Positions 42,205 to 53,184 of a stretch of 64,000 nucleotides of DNA are shown here, one piece after another. Source of the stretch: Paramoeba atlantica (lineage: Eukaryota; Discosea); NCBI GenBank assembly GCA_977017575.1, contig CDRNVI010000083.1:310001-374000 (forward strand), in the 5' to 3' direction. The translations under genes and the position numbers were made by a program. The notes beneath the pieces are model-generated. The model saw only the letters and a program-made list of their open reading frames with translations. It was not told the origin of the DNA and did no database searches. The stretch's first letter is position 1; every line of letters starts with the position of its first letter.

Positions 42205-44538
42205 GGGCACTAATCTGGTGGAGGAGGCCAGCGACATGTAACTTCCTTTAGCACTTGTAGCTCGTAATATGTCGGCTTGGCGTGGTTCTTCCATCAATTT
42301 GTCGCGTATGTATTTGTGGTGCAGGTCTTCTGTTGTTGGTTCATCGGCGGAAGGGTTATTATGATTTGGCTGAGTAGTTAGCTGTGTGGCCAAACCCGTG
42401 CAAGGGGCGGGAGCTGAAAGATATATTGGTCGCTCCTTTGCCATTTGCTTGGATTTAGTATACGCTGCTTCCCTAATTGGTTCGGAAGGAGTGATACCTA
42501 ACCCGCCTTTCTTAAGAGGAAGCCGTGTCCATGAGATTTGTTTTTCTGTTAGTCCGCCAAACCATGAGGAAAGAGTGTTGGAAACTTCTCCGTCAAATTG
42601 TCTCGTGAGCTCCGATGTATTTTCCGGATGATGTACGCGGATATGATATCGGTGGCGTACATTAATGCACTTGGAAAGCAAAAGAACAGAAACATTGTTT
42701 GCCCCCATTTGCTGAAGACGTCGGAATGCTGTACGGTGTTTTTGAAGCATCTGAACGAGTTTTTCGCTGACCAGATGACTGTCGCCCACGAATGCTCCTA
42801 GAACCTTTGTGGCGCCTGGCTCCCAGTTTACACCTTCCTGCATTAACTGATGCGGCAAAGGGATATGATTGATTCCCCCGAACCAAATACATTTACTGGA
42901 GGAAGTCTCTACGCGTTTCGACGTCAACAGTTCCTTAAGCCGTAAGAATGCATTGGATACCATTTCTGCGTCAGTCGATGCAAAATTGATGTCATCAACG
43001 AATGCATAAATACGTAGCGTGGGAAATTCGGACGCGATTGTTTCCAAGATTGGTTGAAGAAAAGCGCAGAACAAGATAGTGGATAAGGGGGACCCTTGGC
43101 GCACGCCAGCAGCGCTCATTACAGTGTTGCAAAGTCGGCCATCTTTTCCATAGTAAAGCAGCTCGGATGGAGACCCGTACTCCGCATTGAAGAGACGTAA
43201 GAATGGACGTAGGCTGTGGAATCCAAAGACTGCTCTGGCAATCTCGTCCCGTGATGGGGAGTTGAAGGCGTTCTTAAGGTCAATCGATAAGATGGCGCAT
43301 CCTTCCGCGTAGCGTTCATCAAGTTCCTGCACAACTTTTTCGCAGCCGGATTTAATCATCACTCCGAACTGATGTGGCGAAAACAGAGGGGGTAATGTTT
43401 TCTCGTGGCGCTGTAGTAATACAATTTCGGCGATTTTGAGCCACACCTCACCGACGGCAATCGGTCGAATTCCTTGCGCTGTTTTCGGAATTGCGACGAG
43501 TCGCGCTCTTTTAAGACGCTTCATTACTTCTTCAGGCAGTACCCCGTTGATCAGGTCTGTGAACATATGAGTTAAGCTCAAACAGCAAACCTCATCGTCC
43601 AGGAGAATACGTAGTATCGAGTCCGTCGTACCCGTAGGCCCCGGTGAAGCACCTTTCGCGAGTCGTCTGCCAGCCTCTCTCAGCTCGCTGGGGGTAATGC
43701 ATGCGGTGATAGGGGCGTCTTGTGGCAATCGGAAACTCGTTGGGAGATTCGGGTGGAGTGCTATGAGTTTTTCCACGATTTCTTCGTCGCTTTGTGATTT
43801 CGCCGTAATTTCTCGGTCCATAATTTGCGAAGCTTTCGAGACACACCCGTCGAGGACCAGGCTTGTCGCCTTTTTAATAGCGCGTTTATCGTTCGCGTCA
43901 GCGTTCGGTACAGTTCCTTCTGATCTTTGTAATTCATGATTCTCTTGCGATGATTCTTGATCGTCATGTGAGTCCAATGGACGGCGACGGCGGCGCTTCA
44001 CCGTAACTTTTCGAATAGTTGCCAGAGAGTATTTCATGGCAGAGAGAACTCTATGCCAGATGCGGTAGCGGTGTGGATAAGAACTATCGGCATATTCCCG
44101 CATTATGTCGCGATAAATCGCAACGACGCAAGGAATATATTCTGGAGACACTGTGCGTAATGTCGGCATCGGTTCGCGATCGAGATCGTCCTCAGTATGT
44201 TGTCGGCGCGAGTACGTTTTACTCGGTTCGCTATTCTGTTGTACGCGCGGTTCCCACAACAGTCGAAAGATGCGAACGTTGGAATGAGGGGGAATATGCC
44301 CATCAAACACCTCACCAATATTGTGTCCAATGATGCCTTCGTAACTTAACGCTAGTTTTCGAACGTTTCGCACTTTCCGAGATGTTTTAACAGTGCCACT
44401 CGATACGTTTAGGATGGGCGTGCAGTCAAAGCTCCATGCTACCAGGCACCGATCCCCTGGCTTCGCGTTGTGAGACAATCTGGATACTTCGTCCGGGGGA
44501 ATGGGAAAGTGAACAGCAGGATCAATTTCTTGACACAT
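42199..44538 (-). CDS. LINE-B copy 4 ORF2, reverse transcriptase without endonuclease
   Basis: 779 residues, intact. Lys in MAKERP as in copy 1, and a private Met in GSYMSLASS near the C-terminus. Satellite-supplied stop. Confidence 0.85.
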   Translation of the reverse strand: MCQEIDPAVHFPIPPDEVSRLSHNAKPGDRCLVAWSFDCTPILNVSSGTVKTSRKVRNVRKLALSYEGIIGHNIGEVFDGHIPPHSNVRIFRLLWEPRVQQNSEPSKTYSRRQHTEDDLDREPMPTLRTVSPEYIPCVVAIYRDIMREYADSSYPHRYRIWHRVLSAMKYSLATIRKVTVKRRRRRPLDSHDDQESSQENHELQRSEGTVPNADANDKRAIKKATSLVLDGCVSKASQIMDREITAKSQSDEEIVEKLIALHPNLPTSFRLPQDAPITACITPSELREAGRRLAKGASPGPTGTTDSILRILLDDEVCCLSLTHMFTDLINGVLPEEVMKRLKRARLVAIPKTAQGIRPIAVGEVWLKIAEIVLLQRHEKTLPPLFSPHQFGVMIKSGCEKVVQELDERYAEGCAILSIDLKNAFNSPSRDEIARAVFGFHSLRPFLRLFNAEYGSPSELLYYGKDGRLCNTVMSAAGVRQGSPLSTILFCAFLQPILETIASEFPTLRIYAFVDDINFASTDAEMVSNAFLRLKELLTSKRVETSSSKCIWFGGINHIPLPHQLMQEGVNWEPGATKVLGAFVGDSHLVSEKLVQMLQKHRTAFRRLQQMGANNVSVLLLSKCINVRHRYHIRVHHPENTSELTRQFDGEVSNTLSSWFGGLTEKQISWTRLPLKKGGLGITPSEPIREAAYTKSKQMAKERPIYLSAPAPCTGLATQLTTQPNHNNPSADEPTTEDLHHKYIRDKLMEEPRQADILRATSAKGSYMSLASSTRLVPS

Positions 44539-45673
44539 GGAGTTGGCAAGAATTGTCAACGACTCACTCGAAGATAGTGCCAGCGTCTTTGCTGAAGCAG
44601 TGTCGTCAGCGTTTCCTTCGCAGTCGAAAAATTGTTCTGGTTCTTCACTGTCGTTATGGTTATTGTTTTCCGACGGCGGGTTCTCGTGGTGTCCTTCCTC
44701 TTCTGCATCTATCTGCTAATTCCTCTATCTGCTAAAACTGGTGCGTTTACCGTCGCTTTCTTGCCGCGTCGACAAAAAAGGTTCGAAAACAGGTCCTTCG
44801 AAAACAATTTCGCGGGTATTTTAACCGTTGCTTTGTTCGCTGGAGTTGGCGGGGGGAGCGGTGGAGGGAGAAGTGGGGTATGCGGCTGGGGGGTATGAGA
44901 CTCAGTTGTGATACGCGACTCGATGACTTCCTCCGGAAGAGGCGACGTGTTACACGGCTCAGAAATTCTATGCGACTCGATGTCCTGTGCAGAGGGGAGT
45001 TTCGCTAGCCTTTCTTGGCGTAAAGCTTCGTGAAATTCCCAGCGAGCTTGTTTGCGCTCTTTTCTTTGGAGGTAGAATTCTTCGTCAGAAAGAATCCGAG
45101 CTGACGGATTTAGCGGCCGCAGAACTATATCATTGATCGGTACCTCTGCGTCTTCTTCTCTAACGGCACCGGCTCTGTGTGGCGATCTGGGGGCGGGGGA
45201 GCAGGAAAGCGCCTTAGCATAAGTAAGCGAAGTGTCAGTTGACGAAAGCTTTTCCACCCTTTGCATTTGTTTTAAGATAGGCGAGGGGTTATCGGATCTT
45301 AGCGACGTGTTAGCCCTCACCCGCGCTCTCCGGGATAACGTGTGCATGCTGGTACGTGGAGGTGGTGGCGAAAAGGGATGCGCAGGCGGCGGTGGCGGAC
45401 ATGTTCTCATTTTACACCGTACGGATGCTGACGTTGATGGTGGTGATGGCGTCGTCGGCGGTGGCGGCCGTGGTGGTGATTGTTCGGGTGATTGTTCGAG
45501 CGGCGGGGGTGGTGACGGTGGTGGTTGTGGGGTGGGCTTCTCTTTCTTCTTCCGGCGTGTGGGGGGAGGCGACTGGACAATGGGAGCTACCCCGGCATCC
45601 TTCGCCTTGGCACGCGTCAGCATGCCCATTTTCGGAAAAAGAGTAGGAAAAAAAAACAACAAGGTACAGAAGG
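42205..45673 (-). mobile_element. LINE-B copy 4 (tandem unit 4 of 5)
   Basis: Starts 3943 bp after copy 3. Shares private variants with copy 5 in the ORF1 end (KLPSAQ and KIPAKLF, where copies 1-3 have KLPAAQ and KILAKLF), so copies 4 and 5 form one sub-lineage and 1-3 another. Confidence 0.92.
44709..45629 (-). CDS. LINE-B copy 4 ORF1
   Basis: 306 residues. The open frame runs on upstream into the satellite (LTKERV repeats), which is not taken as coding. Distinct QSPPPTRR (others QSLPPTRR). Confidence 0.7.
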   Translation of the reverse strand: MGMLTRAKAKDAGVAPIVQSPPPTRRKKKEKPTPQPPPSPPPPLEQSPEQSPPRPPPPTTPSPPSTSASVRCKMRTCPPPPPAHPFSPPPPRTSMHTLSRRARVRANTSLRSDNPSPILKQMQRVEKLSSTDTSLTYAKALSCSPAPRSPHRAGAVREEDAEVPINDIVLRPLNPSARILSDEEFYLQRKERKQARWEFHEALRQERLAKLPSAQDIESHRISEPCNTSPLPEEVIESRITTESHTPQPHTPLLPPPLPPPTPANKATVKIPAKLFSKDLFSNLFCRRGKKATVNAPVLADRGISR

Positions 45674-46708
45674 TTGTTAAGACCCTTTCTTTTGTTAAGA
45701 CCCCTTCTATTGTTAAGACCCTTTCTTTTGTTAAGACCCTTTCTTTTGTTAAGACCCTTTCTTTTGTTAACACCCTTTCTTTTGTTAAGACCCTTTCTTT
45801 TGTTAAGACCCTTTCTTTTGTTAACACCCTTTCTTTTGTTAAGACCCTTTCTTTTGTTAAGACCCTTTCTTTTGTTAAGACCCTTTCTTTTGTTAAGACC
45901 CTTTCTTTTGTTAAGACCCTTTCTTTTGTTAAGACCCTTTCTTTTGTTAAGACCCTTTCTTTTGTTAAGACCCTTTCTTTTGTTAAGACCCTTTCTTTTG
46001 TTAAGACCCTTTCTTTTGTTAAGACCCTTTCCTTTGTTAAGACCCTTTCTTTTGTTAAGACCTTTTCTTTTTTTAAGACCCTTTCTTTTTTTAAGACCCT
46101 TTCTTTTGTTAAGACCCTTTCTTTTGTTAAGACCCTTTCTTTTGTTAAGACCCTTTCTTTTGTTAAGACCCTTTCTTTTGTTAAGACCCTTTCTTTTGTT
46201 AAGACCCTTTCTTTTGTGAAGACCCTTTCTTTTGTTAAGACCCTTTCTTTTGTTAAGACCCTTTCTTTTGTTAAGACCCTTTCTTTTGTTAAGACCCTTT
46301 CTTTTGTTAAGACCCTTTCTTTTGTTAAGACCCTTTCTTTTGTTAAGACCCTTTCTTTTGTTAAGACCCTTTCTTTTGTTAAGACCCTTTCTTTTGTTAA
46401 GACCCTTTCTTTTGTTAAGACCCTTTCTTTTGTTAAGACCCTTTCTTTTGTTAAGACCCTTTCTTTTGTTAAGACCCTTTCTTTTGTTAAGACCCTTTCT
46501 TTTGTTAAGACCCTTTCTTTTGTTAAGACCCTTTCTTTTGTTAAGACCCTTTCTTTTGTTAAGACCCTTTCTTTTGTTAAGACCCTTTCTTTTGTTAAGA
46601 CCCTTTCTTTTGTTAAGACCCTTTCTTTTGTTAAGACCCTTTCTTTTGTTAAGACCCTTTCTTTTGTTAAGACCCTTTCTTTTGTTAAGACCCTTTCTTT
46701 TGTTAAGA
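45674..46708. repeat. 18-bp array between LINE-B copies 4 and 5 (57.5 units)
   Basis: 1035 bp, more than twice the other spacers. It keeps the CTATTG variant next to the LINE 5' end but has its own variants (TAACACCC twice near 45770-45830, TTTTTAAG twice near 46072-46090, one GTGAAGACC near 46216). The 31 extra units against the neighbouring array account exactly for the longer period of this tandem unit. Confidence 0.97.
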
Positions 46709-49042
46709 GGGCACTAATCTGGTGGAGGAGGCCAGCGACGTGTAACTTCCTTTAGCACTTGTAGCTCGTAATATGTCGGCTTGGCGTGGTTCTTCCATCA
46801 ATTTGTCGCGTATGTATTTGTGGTGCAGGTCTTCTGTTGTTGGTTCATCGGCGGAAGGGTTATTATGATTTGGCTGAGTAGTTAGCTGTGTGGCCAAACC
46901 CGTGCAAGGGGCGGGAGCTGAAAGATATATTGGTCGCTCCGTTGCCATTTGCTTGGATTTAGTATACGCTGCTTCCCTAATTGGTTCGGAAGGAGTGATA
47001 CCTAACCCGCCTTTCTTAAGAGGAAGCCGTGTCCATGAGATTTGTTTTTCTGTTAGTCCGCCAAACCATGAGGAAAGAGTGTTGGAAACTTCTCCGTCAA
47101 ATTGTCTCGTGAGCTCCGATGTATTTTCCGGATGATGTACGCGGATATGATATCGGTGGCGTACATTAATGCACTTGGAAAGCAAAAGAACAGAAACATT
47201 GTTTGCCCCCATTTGCTGAAGACGTCGGAATGCTGTACGGTGTTTTTGAAGCATCTGAACGAGTTTTTCGCTGACCAGATGACTGTCGCCCACGAATGCT
47301 CCTAGAACCTTTGTGGCGCCTGGCTCCCAGTTTACACCTTCCTGCATTAACTGATGCGGCAAAGGGATATGATTGATTCCCCCGAACCAAATACATTTAC
47401 TGGAGGAAGTCTCTACGCGTTTCGACGTCAACAGTTCCTTAAGCCGTAAGAATGCATTGGATACCATTTCTGCGTCAGTCGATGCAAAATTGATGTCATC
47501 AACGAATGCATAAATACGTAGCGTGGGAAATTCGGACGCGATTGTTTCCAAGATTGGTTGAAGAAAAGCGCAGAACAAGATAGTGGATAAGGGGGACCCT
47601 TGGCGCACGCCAGCAGCGCTCATTACAGTGTTGCAAAGTCGGCCATCTTTTCCATAGTAAAGCAGCTCGGATGGAGACCCGTACTCCGCATTGAAGAGAC
47701 GTAAGAATGGACGTAGGCTGTGGAATCCAAAGACTGCTCTGGCAATCTCGTCCCGTGATGGGGAGTTGAAGGCGTTCTTAAGGTCAATCGATAAGATGGC
47801 GCATCCTTCCGCGTAGCGTTCATCAAGTTCATGCACAACTTTTTCGCAGCCGGATTTAATCATCACTCCGAACTGATGTGGCGAAAACAGAGGGGGTAAT
47901 GTTTTCTCGTGGCGCTGTAGTAATACAATTTCGGCGATTTTGAGCCACACCTCACCGACGGCAATCGGTCGAATTCCTTGCGCTGTTTTCGGAATTGCGA
48001 CGAGTCGCGCTCTTTTAAGACGCTTCATTACTTCTTCAGGCAGTACCCCGTTGATCAGGTCTGTGAACATATGAGTTAAGCTCAAACAGCAAACCTCATC
48101 GTCCAGGAGAATACGTAGTATCGAGTCCGTCGTACCCGTAGGCCCCGGTGAAGCACCTTTCGCGAGTCGTCTGCCAGCCTCTCTCAGCTCGCTGGGGGTA
48201 ATGCATGCGGTGATAGGGGCGTCTTGTGGCAATCGGAAACTCGTTGGGAGATTCGGGTGGAGTGCTATGAGTTTTTCCACGATTTCTTCGTCGCTTTGTG
48301 ATTTCGCCGTAATTTCTCGGTCCATAATTTGCGAAGCTTTCGAGACACACCCGTCGAGGACCAGGCTTGTCGCCTTTTTAATAGCGCGTTTATCGTTCGC
48401 GTCAGCGTTCGGTACAGTTCCTTCTGATCTTTGTAATTCATGATTCTCTTGCGATGATTCTTGATCGTCATGTGAGTCCAATGGACGGCGACGGCGGCGC
48501 TTCACCGTAACTTTTCGAATAGTTGCCAGAGAGTATTTCATGGCAGAGAGAACTCTATGCCAGATGCGGTAGCGGTGTGGATAAGAACTATCGGCATATT
48601 CCCGCATTATGTCGCGATAAATCGCAACGACGCAAGGAATATATTCTGGAGACACTGTGCGTAATGTCGGCATCGGTTCGCGATCGAGATCGTCCTCAGT
48701 ATGTTGTCGGCGCGAGTACGTTTTACTCGGTTCGCTATTCTGTTGTACGCGCGGTTCCCACAACAGTCGAAAGATGCGAACGTTGGAATGAGGGGGAATA
48801 TGCCCATCAAACACCTCACCAATATTGTGTCCAATGATGCCTTCGTAACTTAACGCTAGTTTTCGAACGTTTCGCACTTTCCGAGATGTTTTAACAGTGC
48901 CACTCGATACGTTTAGGATGGGCGTGCAGTCAAAGCTCCATGCTACCAGGCACCGATCCCCTGGCTTCGCGTTGTGAGACAATCTGGATACTTCGTCCGG
49001 GGGAATGGGAAAGTGAACAGCAGGATCAATTTCTTGACACAT
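46703..49042 (-). CDS. LINE-B copy 5 ORF2, reverse transcriptase without endonuclease
   Basis: 779 residues, intact. A private His in KVVHELDERY (Gln elsewhere). Satellite-supplied stop. Confidence 0.85.
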   Translation of the reverse strand: MCQEIDPAVHFPIPPDEVSRLSHNAKPGDRCLVAWSFDCTPILNVSSGTVKTSRKVRNVRKLALSYEGIIGHNIGEVFDGHIPPHSNVRIFRLLWEPRVQQNSEPSKTYSRRQHTEDDLDREPMPTLRTVSPEYIPCVVAIYRDIMREYADSSYPHRYRIWHRVLSAMKYSLATIRKVTVKRRRRRPLDSHDDQESSQENHELQRSEGTVPNADANDKRAIKKATSLVLDGCVSKASQIMDREITAKSQSDEEIVEKLIALHPNLPTSFRLPQDAPITACITPSELREAGRRLAKGASPGPTGTTDSILRILLDDEVCCLSLTHMFTDLINGVLPEEVMKRLKRARLVAIPKTAQGIRPIAVGEVWLKIAEIVLLQRHEKTLPPLFSPHQFGVMIKSGCEKVVHELDERYAEGCAILSIDLKNAFNSPSRDEIARAVFGFHSLRPFLRLFNAEYGSPSELLYYGKDGRLCNTVMSAAGVRQGSPLSTILFCAFLQPILETIASEFPTLRIYAFVDDINFASTDAEMVSNAFLRLKELLTSKRVETSSSKCIWFGGINHIPLPHQLMQEGVNWEPGATKVLGAFVGDSHLVSEKLVQMLQKHRTAFRRLQQMGANNVSVLLLSKCINVRHRYHIRVHHPENTSELTRQFDGEVSNTLSSWFGGLTEKQISWTRLPLKKGGLGITPSEPIREAAYTKSKQMATERPIYLSAPAPCTGLATQLTTQPNHNNPSADEPTTEDLHHKYIRDKLMEEPRQADILRATSAKGSYTSLASSTRLVPS

Positions 49043-50177
49043 GGAGTTGGCAAGAATTGTCAACGACTCACTCGAAGATAGTGCCAGCGTCTTTGCTGAA
49101 GCAGTGTCGTCAGCGTTTCCTTCGCAGTCGAAAAATTGTTCTGGTTCTTCACTGTCGTTATGGTTATTGTTTTCCGACGGCGGGTTCTCGTGGTGTCCTT
49201 CCTCTTCTGCATCTATCTGCTAATTCCTCTATCTGCTAAAACTGGTGCGTTTACCGTCGCTTTCTTGCCGCGTCGACAAAAAAGGTTCGAAAACAGGTCC
49301 TTCGAAAACAATTTCGCGGGTATTTTAACCGTTGCTTTGTTCGCTGGAGTTGGCGGGGGGAGCGGTGGAGGGAGAAGTGGGGTATGCGGCTGGGGGGTAT
49401 GAGACTCAGTTGTGATACGCGACTCGATGACTTCCTCCGGAAGAGGCGACGTGTTACACGGCTCAGAAATTCTATGCGACTCGATGTCCTGTGCAGAGGG
49501 GAGTTTCGCTAGCCTTTCTTGGCGTAAAGCTTCGTGAAATTCCCAGCGAGCTTGTTTGCGCTCTTTTCTTTGGAGGTAGAATTCTTCGTCAGAAAGAATC
49601 CGAGCTGACGGATTTAGCGGCCGCAGAACTATATCATTGATCGGTACCTCTGCGTCTTCTTCTCTAACGGCACCGGCTCTGTGTGGCGATCTGGGGGCGG
49701 GGGAGCAGGAAAGCGCCTTAGCATAAGTAAGCGAAGTGTCAGTTGACGAAAGCTTTTCCACCCTTTGCATTTGTTTTAAGATAGGCGAGGGGTTATCGGA
49801 TCTTAGCGACGTGTTAGCCCTCACCCGCGCTCTCCGGGATAACGTGTGCATGCTGGTACGTGGAGGTGGTGGCGAAAAGGGATGCGCAGGCGGCGGTGGC
49901 GGACATGTTCTCATTTTACACCGTACGGATGCTGACGTTGATGGTGGTGATGGCGTCGTCGGCGGTGGCGGCCGTGGTGGTGATTGTTCGGGTGATTGTT
50001 CGAGCGGCGGGGGTGGTGACGGTGGTGGTTGTGGGGTGGGCTTCTCTTTCTTCTTCCGGCGTGTGGGGGGAAGCGACTGGACAATGGGAGCTACCCCGGC
50101 ATCCTTCGCCTTGGCACGCGTCAGCATGCCCATTTTCGGAAAAAGAGTAGGAAAAAAAAACAACAAGGTACAGAAGG
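46709..50177 (-). mobile_element. LINE-B copy 5 (tandem unit 5 of 5)
   Basis: Starts 4504 bp after copy 4. On its 5' side only 26 bp of satellite remain before the next LINE. Confidence 0.92.
49213..50133 (-). CDS. LINE-B copy 5 ORF1
   Basis: 306 residues with the copy 4/5 variants KLPSAQ and KIPAKLF, but QSLPPTRR as in copies 1-3. Confidence 0.7.
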   Translation of the reverse strand: MGMLTRAKAKDAGVAPIVQSLPPTRRKKKEKPTPQPPPSPPPPLEQSPEQSPPRPPPPTTPSPPSTSASVRCKMRTCPPPPPAHPFSPPPPRTSMHTLSRRARVRANTSLRSDNPSPILKQMQRVEKLSSTDTSLTYAKALSCSPAPRSPHRAGAVREEDAEVPINDIVLRPLNPSARILSDEEFYLQRKERKQARWEFHEALRQERLAKLPSAQDIESHRISEPCNTSPLPEEVIESRITTESHTPQPHTPLLPPPLPPPTPANKATVKIPAKLFSKDLFSNLFCRRGKKATVNAPVLADRGISR

Positions 50178-50203
50178 TTGTTAAGACCCTTTCTTTTGTT
50201 AAG
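50178..50203. repeat. Minimal 18-bp spacer of 26 bp
   Basis: TTGTTAAG, one full unit, and TTGTTAAG-type edges. The length is exactly 18 plus 8, as expected if both flanking LINEs entered at the same register and each duplicates 8 bp of target. Confidence 0.93.
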
Positions 50204-50463
50204 CATAATGTTTGCCCTCCTGAATTTCAAATCGTAAACTTATAGAAATACAATCACTATTTTACACAAGTTTACATATTATAAAGGAACCTAATATTCT
50301 GATCTGCGTATTAGGAGGAAGAGGAGGATGGGAGTAGCTCGGCTAGCGCATCGTCTTTGGCTAGGAAAGAGCAAGCAACTAGGCGGAAGAAGCAAAGTGA
50401 AAGAAGAAGCAAAGTGAGAGAAGACTGGGGGAGGGAGAGTATTCGAACACACTTAGTGACCTT

Positions 50464-53184
50464 CTAGAAGCGAAGTCCACCTATCCAGTTATCCTTCGGA
50501 ATGTACTCACGTAGTTGAGATACCACCGTGTATGCGGACATCTTTTCAATCTCAAGTTGAAATCCCTGTCGTACATTGTCGTAGTTCATTTTTGCGCGCT
50601 GCGCTATTGCCTTTAAAAGTGCCTTGGTGTCATTGTGTAGAAGGCCACAGTCTGAGGTGGCCAGACAACGGAAGTATTCACTATCGACACCCTTTTCGGA
50701 GACATATTTCTTGATTTTTCGATCGATCGCTTGTTGTATGAGTGCTGAACTGGTCTGTTTCGCGTAACTGTTGCAACAGGTGTGCACCACCGTGAAGTCA
50801 TAGAGCACTTCCCCCATGTGTGGCCACATGATGGCGAGATCAGGTCCCGAGCGGATACGGCGTGCTTTACATGGATGCTGTTCGGCTACGTCGGCGGCGA
50901 TGGAGCATTTACATTTGGTGCAGTAATATGAGGAGTGAATGCGCGGTTCAGTGACGTTCGGAAGACCTGCTTTGGAACATAACTCTGATAGGTAGCGGAC
51001 GATGTGGGAATGTTTGCGTGTGCAGTTCATACCAGAGCAACGAGAGCAGCCTGCAACATGTGGAATGATGCTGGATGGGGATTCTTGGGTGCAGCATCCA
51101 GGGCATGTGACTTTGGCAGGAGCTTGGGGTAAACTGATTCCTAACCGCATCATGAGTGTGTATCGAAATAAATAAGGATTGATATAATTGCTCGTGCTTT
51201 CGAGATGCAAGTTGTTCTCCATAGTGCGTTTCATTACAAGCTCCAATTGCGAATTCTTCCGTAGCTCGTAAGCCTTCTTTTCGTGTTCTTCTTTCATCTT
51301 CTTTTTCAGCAGCTTCTGGGCGACTTCACTACGACTTTGTCCGTTGGCGTGTACTTTATCTCCACCTTTTATACCTACTGGAGCGTTATTGGGTTTTGGG
51401 TGCTCAACAATAGATTTCCGGGCAGTTTCAAAGTAGTATTTCTGCTTCAAAGTCGAGGAGATCAATCCTAGGCCGCCTAGTTTCTGAGGAAGTACCGCTA
51501 GTTGCAAGGCTTGTGTGTCAGCTCCGCACCATTTCTTAAGAACTTGTTGAACGTGGTCTTCGAAGGCTTCGGCTAGCCGCGTGGTTGCTTCCGGACGATG
51601 AACTCGCAGATGATAATCTTGTCGCGGAATTGTGCATCGACGTAGAATTGCGAGGGACAGATTGCTTGGACCCATTAGCAGGAGTCGACGGAAGAGGCAT
51701 TTGTGTTTTTCCATCTTCCGTAGAAGAAGATCTTTTATCACCTCATTTGCTCCTATGTACGCTCCCAATATTTTAAGCGCATCATTCCGGGAGTTAACAC
51801 CTAAGCGGTTCAGGGACAATAGTTCGTCATCAAATGTAGTATTCTTTTGGAACCATTCACATTTCTGAAACTTGACATGCAGGTTAAGATCACTGGTAAG
51901 TTCGCGCAAGTGCAAGAACGCTGCCCCAAGTGACAACACGTTTTTCGAGCTTAGGGTCACGTCATCCTGGTATGCTCTGATCGTTACGTCGGGATATAGG
52001 CTGGCTACTTCTCGTATTGGGCTTTGTAGAAGGGCACAGAAGTACATGGAGGATAGAGCTGAACCTTGGCGGATTCCGGAAGAACTTTCCAAGACGGCGT
52101 AGAGGGCATTATGCGCGAAGAAGAGGAGCTCCGAAGGTAGCCCATACTCAAAGTAGAACAGGCGCAGGAAAGGTTTGAATATGGGATTGCTTACCAGTAT
52201 TTGTGCAATGGCATCGCGTCGCGGGGTATTATACGCATTGCTGAAATCTACCGTAAGCAACGCATGTCCGTCCTCGTATTCTTGAAGCAATTCGTGGACG
52301 ATGGATTCGCAGGCATTTTTGTGTAGGACTCCTCGTTGAATTGGCGCAAAGAATGTCTTCAAGGTGGTTTCATGTCGCTGCAGTAGAATAGATCCACAGA
52401 TTTTCAAAATAGTGTCTCCCATGGCAACTGGACATATCCCGTTCTGCGGCTTTGGTAGGGCGATGATTCTGCAGCGAGTAAGGCGCTTCCGGACGCTTAG
52501 TGGAACTTCTCCGTTGATTACATCTCGAACCATGTGGCACAGTGAAAGGCATGATACATCATCGTCTACAAGCAACCGCATCATACTCTCACTTAGCCCG
52601 CTTGGTCCGGGGGAAGCTCCACGAGCCAATTTCTCAACTGCCAGACGAAGTTCCGAACTTTCAACAACTCCGATGCGTGGGAAGTCAGCTTCCGGTATTT
52701 GGATAGGGGGTCCATCAGGATGCAATTCTCGTAGTTTCTGAAATTTTTCTTCGGCCGAAAGAGTGGAGTCCTTGTAAACGTTATCTAGAATTCGAGTGGC
52801 TTTCCCCAGATTCCCTGCTTTGGCTGTTCGCAACGCGTTTCGGATCGCGCGCCTGTCGATTTCTAGTTCGGCTCGTTGTTCTGCACTTAGATTTATGCCA
52901 TCTGATAGCTCGTTACGTTCCTTTCGCACGTGTCCCACTCTTTGGGTTCTTCTAATTGCATCCCGCACTGTAGCAAGTGAGTCTCGCGGCGCATTCATAA
53001 ATTTGTGCCAGATCGCTGCTTTCTCAGAATCAAGTTCAACAGTGGCATAGCCTCGGATAATCGCACGGAAGATTGCTACCACATGCACCGCGAAGGATGG
53101 CTCGATGTTGGGAAGGTCCGGGAGGGGGTCGAGATCGCAGCCACTGTCGTCAGACGAGACATTTTCTGATTCGAAATCCACACC
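50464..53184 (-). pseudogene. LINE-A copy 2, reverse transcriptase and endonuclease part
   Basis: About 906 residues of LINE-A coding sequence from SSDDSGCDLDPLP to QLREYIPKDNWIGGLRF and a TAG stop. The open frame extends upstream to 53439 through non-LINE sequence. It retains TVDFSNAYN (motif A), GIRQGSALSS (motif B), YQDDV (motif C), the CCHC finger CPGCCTQ with CSRC, the second finger YCTKCKC and the nuclease RSGPDLAIMWPHMGEVLYD. The 3' two-thirds is thus open and looks functional, but the element is split from its N-terminus. Confidence 0.88.

Noticed and set aside
30406-50177. Five independent LINE-B insertions
   Set aside because: Identical 3' breakpoints, shared spacer variants and near-constant period show duplication of one insertion.
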